The notes under the pieces were generated by a model, which worked only from the letters and a program-made list of their open reading frames with translations, made no database searches and had not been told where the DNA came from. Source: Pisolithus tinctorius (taxonomy: Eukaryota; Basidiomycota; Agaricomycetes; Boletales; Pisolithaceae). From it: 64,000 nt of DNA. The stretch spans positions 496,001-560,000 of the forward strand of contig JANFAH010000002.1 of the NCBI GenBank assembly GCA_024663395.1, in the 5' to 3' direction. The position numbers and the translations under genes were made by a program. Numbering within the stretch: position 1 is the stretch's first letter; every line of letters starts with the position of its first letter. Below, piece by piece: positions 44,010-56,311 of the stretch.

Positions 44010-47000
44010 AGGTCCTCGACGTATCTACTATGATAACACCAGCTTCGCCTGTACATCATATCAAGCCAGCAACCATCAATCTATATTCTGCAGCAGTACA
44101 TGAAGGAAGAAGCAATGTAGCAGATAAAACGAGTCAACCTGTCCCATTCATACACCCAGTCACACTAAAAAACAAGGATGGCACAGGAACAACGGTACAA
44201 GCGTTGTTCAACGATGGCGCCATGACAGGAGCCATGTCGTCGAGCACGTTCAACGCAGTCAAACACACACTAAAAGGATGGAGACCGTCATCACAAATCC
44301 TATGCATGGCAAACGGAACCATCGTTCCATCAGAGGCCGCGTGGACAGGCATGATAAACATAAAAAATGCAGAAGTAACAGGAACCTTCGAGGTCTTCGA
44401 CAGTGCAGGGGGCTGGTTGTTCCTATTCAGGAAACCTCTACTACGAGCCTTCAAAGCAATACACAACTACGCAACAGACGAGGTAACAGTCACAGATGGC
44501 AACACCATGACAGTACTACGAAACCACTTCGTCGACACAACACGACCACAAAGAGAGACAGAATGCAACAATTTAACACAAGAGGAGACAAAGACAGAAA
44601 ACAAAACTAACGTGTTCACCAGGAAAATGAACCTGTTCACACCTGAACGCATTGAATACATTGTCAGACATGTCAAGATCGGCAACGATCTAACACCGAA
44701 TGAACAGAAAGAGGTCGTAGAACTACTAACCGAATTTGCAGACATATTCGCGTGCTCCATCAGCGAAGTACTACCAATCCCCGGAGCACAGGTCGACTTG
44801 AACCTACCAGACAATGCATCATTTAACACCACAGTATGCCAATGACCAATGAACCCCCCACAACGGCAGTTCATGAACAAATGGGTCGATCAAATGCTCG
44901 AGGCCAGGCTAATCGAACACACGAACATCCCCCAGATCAAACATGTCGCACCCACAGTTCTCGCACAGAAAACCCATGATACCACAGAGGGCATGACACT
45001 TGATGACATACAACAAGAACTAAACCGACAATGCATGGAAGCAAACATACCACAACCGTTCAAAGAACAAACGAATGCACAGGAAAAAGAGCAAGCCGTG
45101 CTGAAAGAAACAGGAGAAGCACCAAAATGGAGGGTAATGCAAAACTTCGTGGTCACAGGTACGTATCCGTGTTCGATTTTGCGTCCGGATTCTATGCGAT
45201 CGAAGTCCCAGGTAAATGGCGACCGTACTTCACGTTCTTTGTCGATGGAAGAGGCTACTTCTGGTACACAAGAATGGCGATGGGTTGGACTGGAGCCCCA
45301 ACAATGTTCTCAGCAACAGCCTCACAATGCCTAGAAAAAGAACTCGCAGAAGGCATCCTGGAACTCTTCGTGGACGATGGGGGATGCAGCAATGACACAT
45401 TCAAAGGAATGATAGCGAAACTAAGACGAATACTACAACAGTGTAGAGAACACAGCCTATCGTTATCGCCGACGAAATGCTGACTCTTCATGACAGAAAC
45501 AACGTTCGCGGGGGCTACAGTAGGACCACAGGGCGTACAGCCAGATCTATTAAAACTAACAGCGATTGTCAACTGGAAACAACCCGATGATGCGCTCAAC
45601 CTAATGTCGTTTCTAGGGCTCACAGGACACTTCCGCAACCTCATCAAAGGATATGCCAAAATGGAAGGACCATTACGCAACTTAACGAAACAAGTGGACA
45701 TCCCTAAGCCCATTTCCAAAGCTACATACCGAAAAGCAATGACTAACTACAAGCTAGCAGATAAATGGGAACAGAGACACACCGAAGCCTTTCTAAGGCT
45801 GAAAGTCGCGCTAACAAGCCAACCAACACTACATGCACCACAGTACAATGGTACACCATTCATCGTAACCACAGACGGATGCCAAGAAGGATTTGGGGCA
45901 GTACTAACGCAAAAAACAAAAATTCAGACACCGAATGGCAAAACAGTAGAGTGAACAGTACCCATCGCATTCGTGTCCAAAAGAACCTCATCAGCTGAGC
46001 GAAACTACAAACCATTTCTGTTAGAATTCACAGCACTAAAATATGGTCTGGACCACTTCACAGATATAGTTTGGGGATACCCAATAGAAATCGAAACCGA
46101 CTGCAAAGCATTAAAAGATGTCCTGTCCAACAGCTCAATATCGGCCACACATGCAAGGTGGTGAGATGGCATAGTTGCGCACAACATAATAGCTGTAAGA
46201 CACGTACCGGGACACCTAAATGTAGCAGCGGACGGACTAAGCTGCCAATGGGACAACACAGCCCGTACGAACGAAGATGGCAGTGACTGGACAGTCAGCC
46301 CAGACCCAGAAGCGGCATCAGGTTTAGTGAACGACATATTCATGATCACTAAACTGTCACAGGAAAATCAGCAACTACGAGAACACTTCCAAGACGAACC
46401 ATTGTTCATGGAAGTAATAGACGCAATACTCAATGTCAATACAAACACCCCCATAAGAGATCGCAACAGAGCGAGACACAAATCAATGCAGTACCTGGTA
46501 GAACAAGGCAAACTATGGTGACTAAACGGCGGTACAAGCGTACAACCGAGACACAAGGTGGAATGCATTACGAAAGCAGAAGCACTCGCAGAAGCAAAAT
46601 GCCAACATGAGTCAGGAGGACACTGGGGAAGGGACACGATGAAGTTAGCCCTCACGGACAAATACTACACACCCAAACTGGACCTCGCCGTAATGAAAGT
46701 GATACAGGACTGTGCGAAGTGCAAAAACTTCGGTACAGCAAAATTAAATGCATTGCTCGAACCAATAACAAGACGGCACCCGTTCGAACTACTGGTAGGT
46801 GATTACCTGTCAATCTCAACAGGCAAAGGAGGATACCACACACTCAGACTATTTCTGGACACGTTCTCCCAACACCTTTGGGTAACGAAGTTCAAGACTG
46901 CTGGAACAGCAAAAACCACAGTAAACAGCCTAGCAACTATCTTTAACAGTTTCACAGCGCCAGAAATGTTCATGACAGACAGAGGACGCCACTTCGACAA

Positions 47001-47998
47001 CAAAACGGTTAAAACATACTGCGCTAAGTGGTCTTGCACCCACCACGTCATTGCTGCATACTCACCCTGGATTAACGGACTAGTGGAAGGCACAAACAAG
47101 CTGTTGCTACACGTCCTCAAATGGCTATGCGCACCAAACATAGGAGAAGATGACAACCCCGAAACAGACTGGGAAAAACTACCAAGAACATGGCCAGACC
47201 ACCTCAACAATGTGGTCCACGTGCTAAACAACTGCATACTGCCCTCGCTCAAGTTTTCCCCCAAAGAACTCCTACTGGGGCTGGTCATCAACACCAAACG
47301 CACAGCACTGACGCACAGCATCACAGTGCCATCACCAGTGGATGTGGCAATACACATGGCATATGCAGCACAACAACGGCTCGATGGGTACAACGAAATG
47401 GTCAGACATGCCATCAAAAGAAAAAAAGTATTCAACCACTGTGTCCTACAAAGACAAGGAGCAGAAGTCACGTTCACCAGAGGACAACTGGTACAAGTAT
47501 ACAGGAGCGACCTAGACTATACCTTCAAGACCGAACGGAAGCTATTACCTAAGTGGTCGCGCCTGTACAGAATCGCGGAACGACTAAGAAACTCATACAG
47601 GTTAGAAACTCTAACGGGCAGACTGGTCCCAGGGGAGTTCAGCGCACGAAGACTATGTGTGTTCATAGCAAGAGAAGGAACACAACTACATGCAGATCAA
47701 CAAGAATACCTGGCATGACTACAAAGCACAGAAAAAGAACAAGATGTACCAGAAGGGACGGCAAGGGAAGGGAGAAGGAATGCGGACAGAGGAAGCAAAT
47801 CAGATGGCGAAAAGAGTGAAGAGGATGATGAGACAGACACCGATGACGACGGTGAAGGGCGAGCACCTGAAAGAGAAGAAGAGGCAGTGTGGGGAGCAGT
47901 CAAACGAGGAAGAACAGACAGCATGCAGGAAGAGTCGGGTGGTGAGCTAACAGACGACGAGGACGTCATCATGTTTAAAGGGGGGCACATGGAGTAGG
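43976..47998 (+). pseudogene. pol: Retrotransposon 1 pol (PR-RT-RNaseH-IN)
   Basis: Reads on in the -1 frame. Protease: TVQALFNDGAM at ~44,210 (Asp-Gly instead of the usual Asp-Ser/Thr-Gly) and GWLFLFRKPLLRAFKAIH. RT: KWRVMQNFV, a ~25-30-residue deletion with frame change at ~45,155, then RYVSVFDFASGFYA, LELFVDDGG (catalytic VDD), FLGLTGHFRNLI. RNase H: TTDGCQEGFGAVLTQK and EIETDCKALKDVLS. Integrase: zinc-binding CQHESGGHWGRD...CAKCKNF, then LLVGDYLSIS, MFMTDRGRHFDN and the acidic residue in GLVEGTNKLL. Premature TGAs at 44843, 45481, 45952, 46162, 46519 and 47716; the natural stop is TAG 47996-47998 in the 3' LTR. Confidence 0.88.
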
Positions 47999-48152
47999 GG
48001 AGGCAGGACAGGGGTGTAGGACACAGCCATAGATGATTGGTCAGCAGGGACAAGATGTGGGCATGGAGTGATGGTAGACACACTATGTGACAACAACACT
48101 GTACGACGATGGGGAACAATTGGAGCAAGAAGCATGGTTCCCCACTGCTCCA
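47990..48152 (+). repeat. Retrotransposon 1 3' LTR
   Basis: 163 bp, same ends as the 5' LTR, followed by the CCGT target duplication (48,153-48,156). The pol reading frame runs into its first bases. Confidence 0.93.
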
Positions 48153-49400
48153 CCGTCCATAGCAAGATGTACACCTGTCGCAACATAAGGACGGGCCCAT
48201 CAGTAATATCATTGACAGCGTCACAGCACATAGACAGGCCCATCTAGTAAGATGCATCCCTGCTGCAACATAAAGACGGGCCCATCAGTAATATCATTTA
48301 TAGCGTCAAAACATATGGACAGGCCCTTCCATAATATCATTTATACCATCACAACACATGGGCGGGCCCATCCATAGTAAGATGTACCTGTCGCAACATA
48401 AAGACAGGCCCTTCAATATATATCATTTACAGGGTCACAACACATGGACGGGCCTGTCTAGTAAGATGCACCCATGTCACAACATAAAGACGGGCCTTTC
48501 AGCAAGGTCAATTACACGGTCACAGCACATGGATGGGCCTGTCAATAGCAACATGTATGCCTGTCGCAACATAAAGACGGGCCCGTCAGTAATATCATTT
48601 ACAGTGTCACAGCACATAGACAGGCCCATCTAGTAAGATACGCCCCTGTCGCAACATAAGGACGGGCCCATCAGTAATATCAATTACACGGTCACAATAC
48701 ATGGATGGGCCCGTCTAATAGCAACACGTATGCCTGTCGCAACATAAAGACAGGCCTGTCAGTAATATCATTTACAATGTCACAACACATGGACAGGCCT
48801 GTCAATAGCAACACGTATGCCTGTCACAACATAAAGACGGGCCTGTCAGTAATATCATTTACAATATCACAACACATAGACGGGCCCCTGTTGCAACATA
48901 AGGATGGGCCCGTCAGTAATATCATTTTCAATGTCACAACACATGGACAGGCCCATCAATAGTAACATGTATGCCTGTCGCAACATAAAGACGGGCCCAT
49001 CAGTGATATCATTTACAATGTCACAACACATGGATGGGCCCGTCAATAGCAAGATGTATGCCTGTCGCAACATAAGGACGGGCCTGTCAGTAATATCATT
49101 TACAGTGTCACAACACATAGACGGGCCCGTCAGTAATATCAATTACACGGTCACAACACATGGACGGGCCCGTCTAGAAAGATATGCCCCTGTTGCAACA
49201 TAAGGACAGGCCCATCAGTAATATCAATTACAAGGTCACAACACATGGACGACGGGCCCTTCAGCAGTATTATTTATATGGTCATAACATATGGATGGCC
49301 CTTCAGTAATATCTTTTATATTGCCATAAAACAAGGATGGGTCCATCTAGTAAGATCCACCCCTGTCGCAACATAAGATGGGCCCAACACCAATAGCACG
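48153..49400 (+). repeat. Element B terminal array, inner part
   Basis: About 24 units equivalent to 22.97-21.85 kb of element A in reverse. A larger share of cores here has lost one or both CpGs (ACAGGCCTGT, ATGGGCCCGT, ACGGGCCTGT) than in element A. Confidence 0.9.
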
Positions 49401-49528
49401 TATGGCATCACAACATATTGATTGGATCACAGTAAAATATTGAGGCAAGTGTCCCGACATGCCGTAATTTTCCAACAAGCTGCAAGCGGCTCACCCGCTA
49501 TACAACTCCGACCTCATCCACCCCAAGC
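49401..49528. other. Spacer between array and TET/JBP copy
   Basis: Equivalent to 21.85-21.71 kb of element A, where the TET/JBP promoter should be. No distinct motif seen. Confidence 0.4.
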
Positions 49529-50495
49529 ATGAATACTACGCAAGACATGTCTAAAATCCCCCACGGATGGCGAATGGAACTAACAGACTGCATTGCGTCA
49601 TACATGAAAGCAAGGTTTCAAGAGGAGGTATTCAGCGGACCTTGCACCCTTCCAGATATATTGATTCCATTTCTGGTGTTATGTGAAGCGGATCGCATAT
49701 CGTCAGTAATCTCACAGGCCTATCGTTGCCCAAGTACATCCATCATAATGGTGCGATGGAAGTTTTCATCTTTCCACAGTCAACGTCGGGAAAAATCAGG
49801 GTGGAAAAACCTGCAATGCAGAAGCTGCTGAGAGATACATGGAAGTGACTGAGCCGTCCATTCTGGTGACCGACTCAAACACCATCCGCATATGGTATTT
49901 GCCGGACACTCTCAGCCCAAAAAGAAGGGTAAGGAAATGCAGAATCTCATATTCTACTGACTGAATGGAATGGCAGGCCAACATATGGAACCGCCTTCAT
50001 CTTCTGAGGGAACCACTGTGGGAGAGCATAAAGGCTTCCCCACAGGCATGGCGGACGGACAAGTCATATTTCCGCGATGATGCTGAGTTGAAAGGTGCCA
50101 TCAACCTGTCACCTGCATGGTTTCAACAGGGTCGTGGGGTGGGTGATCATTGCTCGCCTTGTAAATAAAGTGCTCATCTGTCTTGAAGCCCCAAAATGGC
50201 TTCCCGGAAGCCTCACAGCTGCTCAAATCCAGGACAGAAAACACTTCTACAAGGGAATGGGTCAACCAAATGTCTGACACCAATGCCCTGTTATCTGCGA
50301 TCCTGCATGTCATCCACCCGTGAATGTATGCAGATGGCAGGGAAGCGTTGATCTGCCTTGGCAAACAGGTGGAACAGCGGGCAGATTCAGATATGAGCTC
50401 CATACTGCCGATATGGAGCTCCACATATAGCAGCATGTCCGTGATGGTGAATCGGGCAACTTGTTACCACAGGGATATCAATGGACAGGATCCAT

Positions 50496-50500
50496 GGTAT
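50496..50500. repeat. Retrotransposon 2 target-site duplication (GGTAT)
   Basis: GGTAT at 50,496-50,500 and 58,062-58,066. Element A has one copy at the equivalent position (TCCATGGTATGACCTG on its minus strand near 20,750), which confirms the empty site. Confidence 0.95.
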
Positions 50501-51015
50501 TGTCATAGCCATGTCTCGACCCCGGCTGGACTTGGCCTCACACTCACTCAGTCTGGCCTTGGCCTCACCTGTCCTCTTGTCCCCAGTTGGTCTAGCGCGG
50601 TAAGCACTGCTTTGCAGTGCATGTCATTTCGGTTAAGTCCTGTCCCCAGTCTACCTGTCCCGGTCTCCGTTACCTTAGTCATGCATTACTAATACTTGCC
50701 TTACCAATCATCTTAGCAATCTTTGCAAGACCAGCATTACCGGTCTCTGTACTATAGTTACTTCTGGTATATAAACTTGTAGTTACTCAGCCTGTACTCC
50801 TTAGTCTGAAATCAACTAAGTTACCCCTGATAACCCCGTCTTGGCCTCGGACTCGGACTGAGACCCACGCAAGGGAATAGCGCTGTATCCTCAGTCGCTA
50901 AGTCCAATCAGTCCAACCATCTGTGTCTTTGACTCCCCTCTTGTTCCCGACCTCTCAGCCTCGCGCCCACTTCGGTCTCCGGTCCGGCCTCAACCCAGAC
51001 AACCCATACTTGACA
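50501..51015 (+). repeat. Retrotransposon 2 5' LTR
   Basis: 515 bp, TG...CA. TATATAAAC near 50,768 is the likely LTR promoter TATA. It differs from the 3' LTR at about 22 sites, all CpG transitions, and lacks one 12-bp tandem duplication (GTCCTGTCCCCG) present in the 3' LTR. Confidence 0.95.
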
Positions 51016-51053
51016 GTATTTCAGACTTGCCACTTGTGTGGGTCTAGTACATC

Positions 51054-52412
51054 ATGGCAACCAAGACTCGTTTCCAACCTCCCTGTGGCCGCTCACCACT
51101 AATCCCGACTCCACCTCAGCCAGTGGGGCTCACCGCGAAACAGCTCTAGCTGCGTTGGGCACCACTAGGTGCTCCCCAGATCCCGTCAGCCCTTTCAGGG
51201 GTTTTTCAGCCTGCACTTCTAATACCCCTACCCCACATCGTCCCACTGCTCCCATCCCCGAGGGTGACCCTGGCGATGATGGACCGGGCAACGATGATGA
51301 TAACCACCCAGAAGATGATGACCCCGGTAATGATCCCAATGATAATGGTCCCGGTAACGATGATCCGGAAGATGATCCAGACTTCCCAGATCCGGACACC
51401 GAGCCCGGCATTACAGTCTTGGACAACCTCACCTTGGCCATCAAGTTATTGGCTCGCAATGCCTGCACCACCCCTGAGTCCTCAAGTAGGACCAAGCTGC
51501 ACGAGCCCAACACCTTCGATGGCACCGACCCAAAGAAACTTTGCGCTTTCTTCATCCAGTGCAAACTTAACTTCCAAGACCGACCGTGCCAAAGTCATCT
51601 TCGTGCAATCGTACCTCAAAGGCATGGCCTTAGAATGGTTCGAGCTGGACTTGCTTGGGCTCGATGACCCCGATGACTGGCCTCTTTGGATGGACTCCTG
51701 GAGGGAGTTTGTCCTAGAGTTGCAAACCACTTTTGGCCCCCATGACCCGGTTGCCGACGCCAAGAGCCAACTCGACCACTTGCACATGAAGGATAACCAG
51801 CGCATAAACAAGTACGTACTAGACTTTAATCGGCTTGCTTCACAAGTACGAGGCTACGGAGACGGTGCGCTGCGCCACCATTTCTATTCCAGCCTCCCAG
51901 ACCGAATCAAGGATGAGGTCTGCCAGGTTGGCAAACCCCAGACTCTACACGAGCTCCGTCACCTCACCCAAGAAATAGATGCGCGCTATTGGGAGTGCAA
52001 GGAAGAGGTCCAATGGGCAAGTAAGCACCAGAGCTCCCCCAACAGCAGTAACAACAAGTCCAGAGGCTCCGGCAATAACAGTCAGCCCAAGACCGGTCAA
52101 GAGAAAGCCAAGACCGGCAACAACAATAACAACTCCGGTTCTACCCCTAAGCCGGCTTCATCGAAGCCGGGCAACAATAATAACAGCAATTCGTCCAAGC
52201 CCGAGCCTAGCAAACTCAGCAAAGATGGAAAGCTTACCCCCGAAGAATGCAAGCGTTGCCTAGACGGAAACCTCTGCATGTTCTGCGGAGGGTCCAGTCA
52301 CTTCGCTGACAAATGCCCCAAGAAAGCCGGAAAGGCCAAAGCTTGCACTGCGGCCACCACCGAGGCCGCACCGGCCTCGGGCTCGGGTTCTACCCCTGAG
52401 ACAAAAAAATAG
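51054..52412 (+). pseudogene. gag: Retrotransposon 2 gag
   Basis: ATG at 51,054, then a frame change within ~20 nt. The acidic Asp/Pro/Asn region (PGDDGPGNDDDNHPEDDD) and KLHEPNTFDGTDPKKLCAFF are in one frame, and the capsid core (AKVIFVQSYLKGMALEWFEL, FVLELQTTFGPHDPVADA, RHHFYSSLPDRIKDEV) in the next, after an indel near 51,580. Asn/Ser/Lys-rich linker, then the zinc knuckle CMFCGGSSHFADKC (CX2CX4HX4C) and stop TAG 52410-52412. Packages the element RNA in active relatives. Confidence 0.88.
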
Positions 52413-52450
52413 GTAGCAGCTCCCAGGACTCCGCACAATCTGGGAGCTGC
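52403..52450 (+). promoter_or_regulatory. -1 ribosomal frameshift signal, retrotransposon 2
   Basis: Slippery heptamer A-AAA-AAA (52,403-52,409) directly before the gag TAG, a 6-nt spacer, then a perfect 11-bp hairpin GCAGCTCCCAG (52,416-52,426) / CTGGGAGCTGC (52,440-52,450) with a 13-nt loop. The -1 frame is open from the slip site into the protease. All three parts match the classical -1 frameshift architecture. Confidence 0.88.
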
Positions 52451-55400
52451 ATTGACTCTGGTTGTGCAAACTTGGAGGCTCGTCTCAATGTGTCCGCTCT
52501 TTCCAGTCCGAACTCTTTAACCCCCTATGTCATATTAGAACACCCAGAAATACCTTGGCTTCGTACCTTAGTGGACTCCGGTTCCATGCATTGTTTTATA
52601 GATAATCAATTTGCTAATCAACATTCGTTTACCCCGTACTCGGTCTCACCAATCCGACTCCGGCTTTTCGATGGAACGTCCACCTTCACCATAACCCAAG
52701 CAGTAGATGTCAACATCCGCTTCGCGTCCGGCGATGTCACCCCGGTAACTCTGTATCTAGCCCCGTTGGATTCTGAGTGTAGAATAGTTCTCGGACATGA
52801 CTGGCTCACCCGCTACAATCCGTTGATTGATTGGGTATTGAGCAGTCTAACATTCCGGACTACTGCACAAGGAATGCCAACCCCGTCGACACCCCCTGTA
52901 AGCCCGGTCCCCACCGGCCTCCCTGACTCCGGTCCTAGCGACCAACCCAGCCTTGCGCCATCTGTACCGGTCTCCGACTCCCTGGCTTGCACCCCTCTGA
53001 AGGCCCCTCTGGTTTCCCTAATCAATGCAGCCACTTTTGTGTGCGCCTGCAAACTGGAAGGGTCTGTCCAGTTCCAACTTCAACTCCATCCCTCAGACTC
53101 AGCTCAAGCCTGATCGGCCTCGGCTTCACCTCCTCCGGCCTTACCCAATGTTCCAGAAGAGTACCATGATTTTGCTGATGTATTCAGCAAGGCCAAGGCC
53201 TCGGCACTCCCACCTCACCGGGAGTATGACCTGAAGATAGAGCTCGAAGAAGGAACAACCCCACCCCTTGGCACAATCTACTCGCTGTCCCCGGTTGAGC
53301 TCCAAGCTCTCCGGACTTTCATCGATGAAAACCTTACTACCGGATTCATTCAGCCTACCTCTTCCCTTTATGCTGCACCGGTCCTCTTTGTCAAAAAGAA
53401 GGATGGCTCCCTCCGGCTTTGTGTAGACTTCCGTGGCCTCAACAAAATCACTAAGAAGGACCGATACCCACTACCACTCATCTCCAACCTGTTAGATTCA
53501 CCAAGCCGAGCCAAGATCTACACTAAGATTGATCTTTGGCATGCTTACCATCTCGTCCAGATTGCCCCAGGCGATGAATGGAAAACCACCTTCTGGACTC
53601 GGTATGGATCATATGAGTGGTTAGTGATGCCTTTCAGCCTCACCAATGCCCCGGCTGCTTTCCAGCGCTTCGTCAACACTATCTTTGCGGATATGTTGGA
53701 TGTATGTGTGGTCGTCTACTTAGATGACATCCTGATCTACTCCGGAGATAAAGAGTCTCACAGGCAGCATGTCTGAGAGGTACTTCGCCGGCTTCGGCTT
53801 CACAGCCTGTATGCGAAGCCGGAGAAATGTGAGTTCCACTCGGACTCGGTTGAATATCTCGGATTCCACCTCTCCCCTGCCGGCCTCACGATGTCGAAGG
53901 AAAAAGTCCAGACCATCTGCGACTGGCCTGAGCCTCGCAAGGTCAAAGACATACAATCTTTCCTTGGCTTCGCAAACTTCTACCGCTGGTTCATTTTTAA
54001 TTACTCGGACATCGTTGTACCACTGACTCGGCTTACCCGCAAGGGGGCTCCTTGGAACTTCTCCGAGGAGTGCTGCCGGTCATTCAATAACCTCAAGGCC
54101 ACCTTCACCACTGCGCTGGTCTTAACCCACTTCATCCCCGGGGTTCCTATCACCGTCGAGACCGATGCTTCGGACTACGCCATCCCGACATCCTTTCCAT
54201 TACCTGCAGTGACAGCCAGATTCATCCGGTCGCTTTCTACTCCTGGACTCTGACGGCCCCGGAGTTGAATTATGATACTCACGACAAGGAATTGCTTGCT
54301 ATATTCAAAGCATTCCGGACCTGGCACCACTACCTTGAGGGCTCAGCCTCACCGGTCGACGTTGTAACTGACCACAAGAACCTTGAGTACTTTTCTACTT
54401 CTAAAGTACTCACCCACTGCCAAGCTCGCTGGTCTGAGTTCCTGTCTCAGTTCAATATGATCATTCGATTCAGGCCCGGTAAGCTCGGGGCTAAGCCCGA
54501 TGCCCTAACTAGACGATGGGATGTCTACCCCAAAGAGGGGGATAGTGGCTATGCCTGAGTGAACCCGCAAAACCTGAGACCGGTTTTCACCCAGGAGCAG
54601 CTAGCAGTCTCCCTTCGCGCAACTTACCTAGAGTACCCGGTCTTACAAGCAGTTGCCTTAATGGATGTCAAGAAGCTTCATAATGATATCCTGACTGCGC
54701 TGCCGGATGACCTGGTCTCACAAATCCACCTGTCCGACATGTCTGATCCCCAGTGGTCAGTAGATGATACCGGCTTCCTTCGGCTTGATGGAAGGATCTA
54801 CGTGCCGGACTCAAATGATCTCCGTCTTAGGGTCCTGTGGCTTAAGCATGACCACCCTCTATCTGGCCACTTCGGCCAAAACCGAACCCTAGAACTCATT
54901 TGGCGTGAATACACCTGGCCCGGCCTCAGGACCTTCGTCAAGGACTATGTCCAGTCTTGCACGGCCTGTGCTCGGGCTAAGGTTCCCCACCATCGGCCTT
55001 ACGGCCTCCTCAAGCAACTCCCGGTGCCGGAGAAGCCGTGGAACTCCATATCTATGGATTTCATCGAGCAGCTTCCGGCCTCAACTGGCTTCATGGCCAT
55101 CCTTGTAGTAGTTGACTGGCTTTCCAAGCAGGCCATATTCATCCCCACCCACGACACCATAACAGCCCCAGAACTCGCCAAATTGTTCCTACTTCATGTC
55201 TTTTCTAAGCATGGAGTGCCAGCCCATGTAACCTCAGACCAAGGCTTGGAGTTTGTCTCGCACTTCTTCTGGTCACTCGGTAAGGCCTTGGACATGCGCC
55301 TACACTTCACTTCAGGCTACCACCCCGAAGGCAATGGCCAGACTGAGAGGACCAACCAGACCTTGGAACAATACCTCCGAGTGTACTGCAACTACCAGCA

Positions 55401-56127
55401 GGACAACTGGGCCGACTTACTACCTTTGGCCGAGTTCGCTTATAACAATGCCCCTAGCACTACTACCAGTGTTTCACCCTTTTTCGCTAATAAGGGCTAT
55501 CATCCCAACATCTCAGTATACCCGGAGCGTGATCTTACCTCCGCCCGGGCTCGCGATTATGCAGTCGACCTAGACTCACTGCACCAGTTCCTACGTGAGG
55601 AGATGACCCTCACACAGCAATGCTACCAAGGACCGGCCAATGCTAAACGCATGCCGGCTCCGGACTTCAAGGTCGGTGACCAGGTATATGTCAAAGCCAA
55701 ATACTTCCGGTCTACTCGGCCTTCCAAGAAACTCTCGGAGAAGAATCTTGGACCGTATCTGGTCATAGCTCAGGCCGGTACCCACTCGTTCACACTGCGC
55801 CTGCCGGACTCAATGCGTGCAGTGCATCTGGTCTTTCATGTTTCCCAACTCAAGCTGGCCATCCCTAACACCATCCCGAACCGGACTCAACCACCACCTC
55901 CACCAGTCGAAGTCGATGGTGATCTAGAGTTCGAGGTAGCAGAAATCCTCGACTCTAAGGTCGACCAGCGTCACTGGTGTTGGCTTCAGTACTTAGTCCG
56001 GTGGGCCGGCTACGAGGGGACTGATGAAGAAACCACTTGGGTACTCGCTACAGAGCTTGACAATGCTTCTGAACTCGTCCAAGAGTTTCACTCCAGCTAT
56101 CCCGGCAAACCTGGCCCATACCAATGA
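52413..56127 (+). pseudogene. pol: Retrotransposon 2 pol (PR-RT-RNaseH-IN-chromodomain)
   Basis: Protease with LRTLVDSGSMHCFID and IVLGHDWL. RT with [33 protein letters not shown] and catalytic [10 protein letters not shown] (~53,720). RNase H with ETDASDYA and LNYDTHDKELLAIF. Integrase with HHCC-type HDHPLSGHFGQ...CTACARAK and the DDE core ISMDFIEQLP, HVTSDQGLEF, HPEGNGQTERTN. C-terminal chromodomain FEVAEILDSKVDQRHWCWLQ, YLVRWAGYEGTDEETTW, which steers integration through modified histones in this clade. TGAs at 53111, 53774 and 54556, and a frameshift at ~54,185, break it. The stop is TGA 56125-56127. Confidence 0.95.
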
Positions 56128-56311
56128 GGACCGGTCTCAACCGGCCTCAGTTTCTTTTCTGTTTTCTATCGGTATCTAGTTTTCTTTGATCTCCTACTTA
56201 CTTTGTTTTCTCCTTCTTGTTTTCTCTTACGTTACTATAGAACACTGGACACCGGACACCGGGCACGTCACATTCGCGGAGAAGGGTAACAAGGGCGCTA
56301 TGCTACGAAAC

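Larger units (their letters stand above)
41191..48152 (+). mobile_element. Retrotransposon 1: Ty3/gypsy, 6,962 bp, defective
   Basis: Two 163-bp LTRs, TGGAG...CTCCA, with a 4-bp CCGT target duplication. The empty site is seen in element A (minus strand around 22,975). The leader is 41,354-41,954. The gag region carries a CCHC knuckle. Pol has protease, reverse transcriptase (internally deleted), RNase H and integrase, ending in an acidic tail with FKGG just inside the 3' LTR. The purine run AAAGGGGGG at 47,978-47,986 is the polypurine tract. No chromodomain was seen. Inactive through seven premature TGAs and the deletion. Confidence 0.92.

Noticed and set aside
42463..44059. Minus-strand ORFs (132, 370 aa) opposite retrotransposon 1 gag
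   Set aside because: Serine/cysteine/phenylalanine-rich translations typical of the reverse complement of a lysine/glutamate-rich gene; no introns or motifs, unlike the true antisense gene of retrotransposon 2.
43140..54558. UGA recoding (stop read as arginine) in the retrotransposons
   Set aside because: Seven-plus TGAs and no other stops looked like recoding, but sister copies show CGA versus TGA at one codon and CA/TG pairs elsewhere, so mutation explains it. Host and other genes use TGA as a normal stop.
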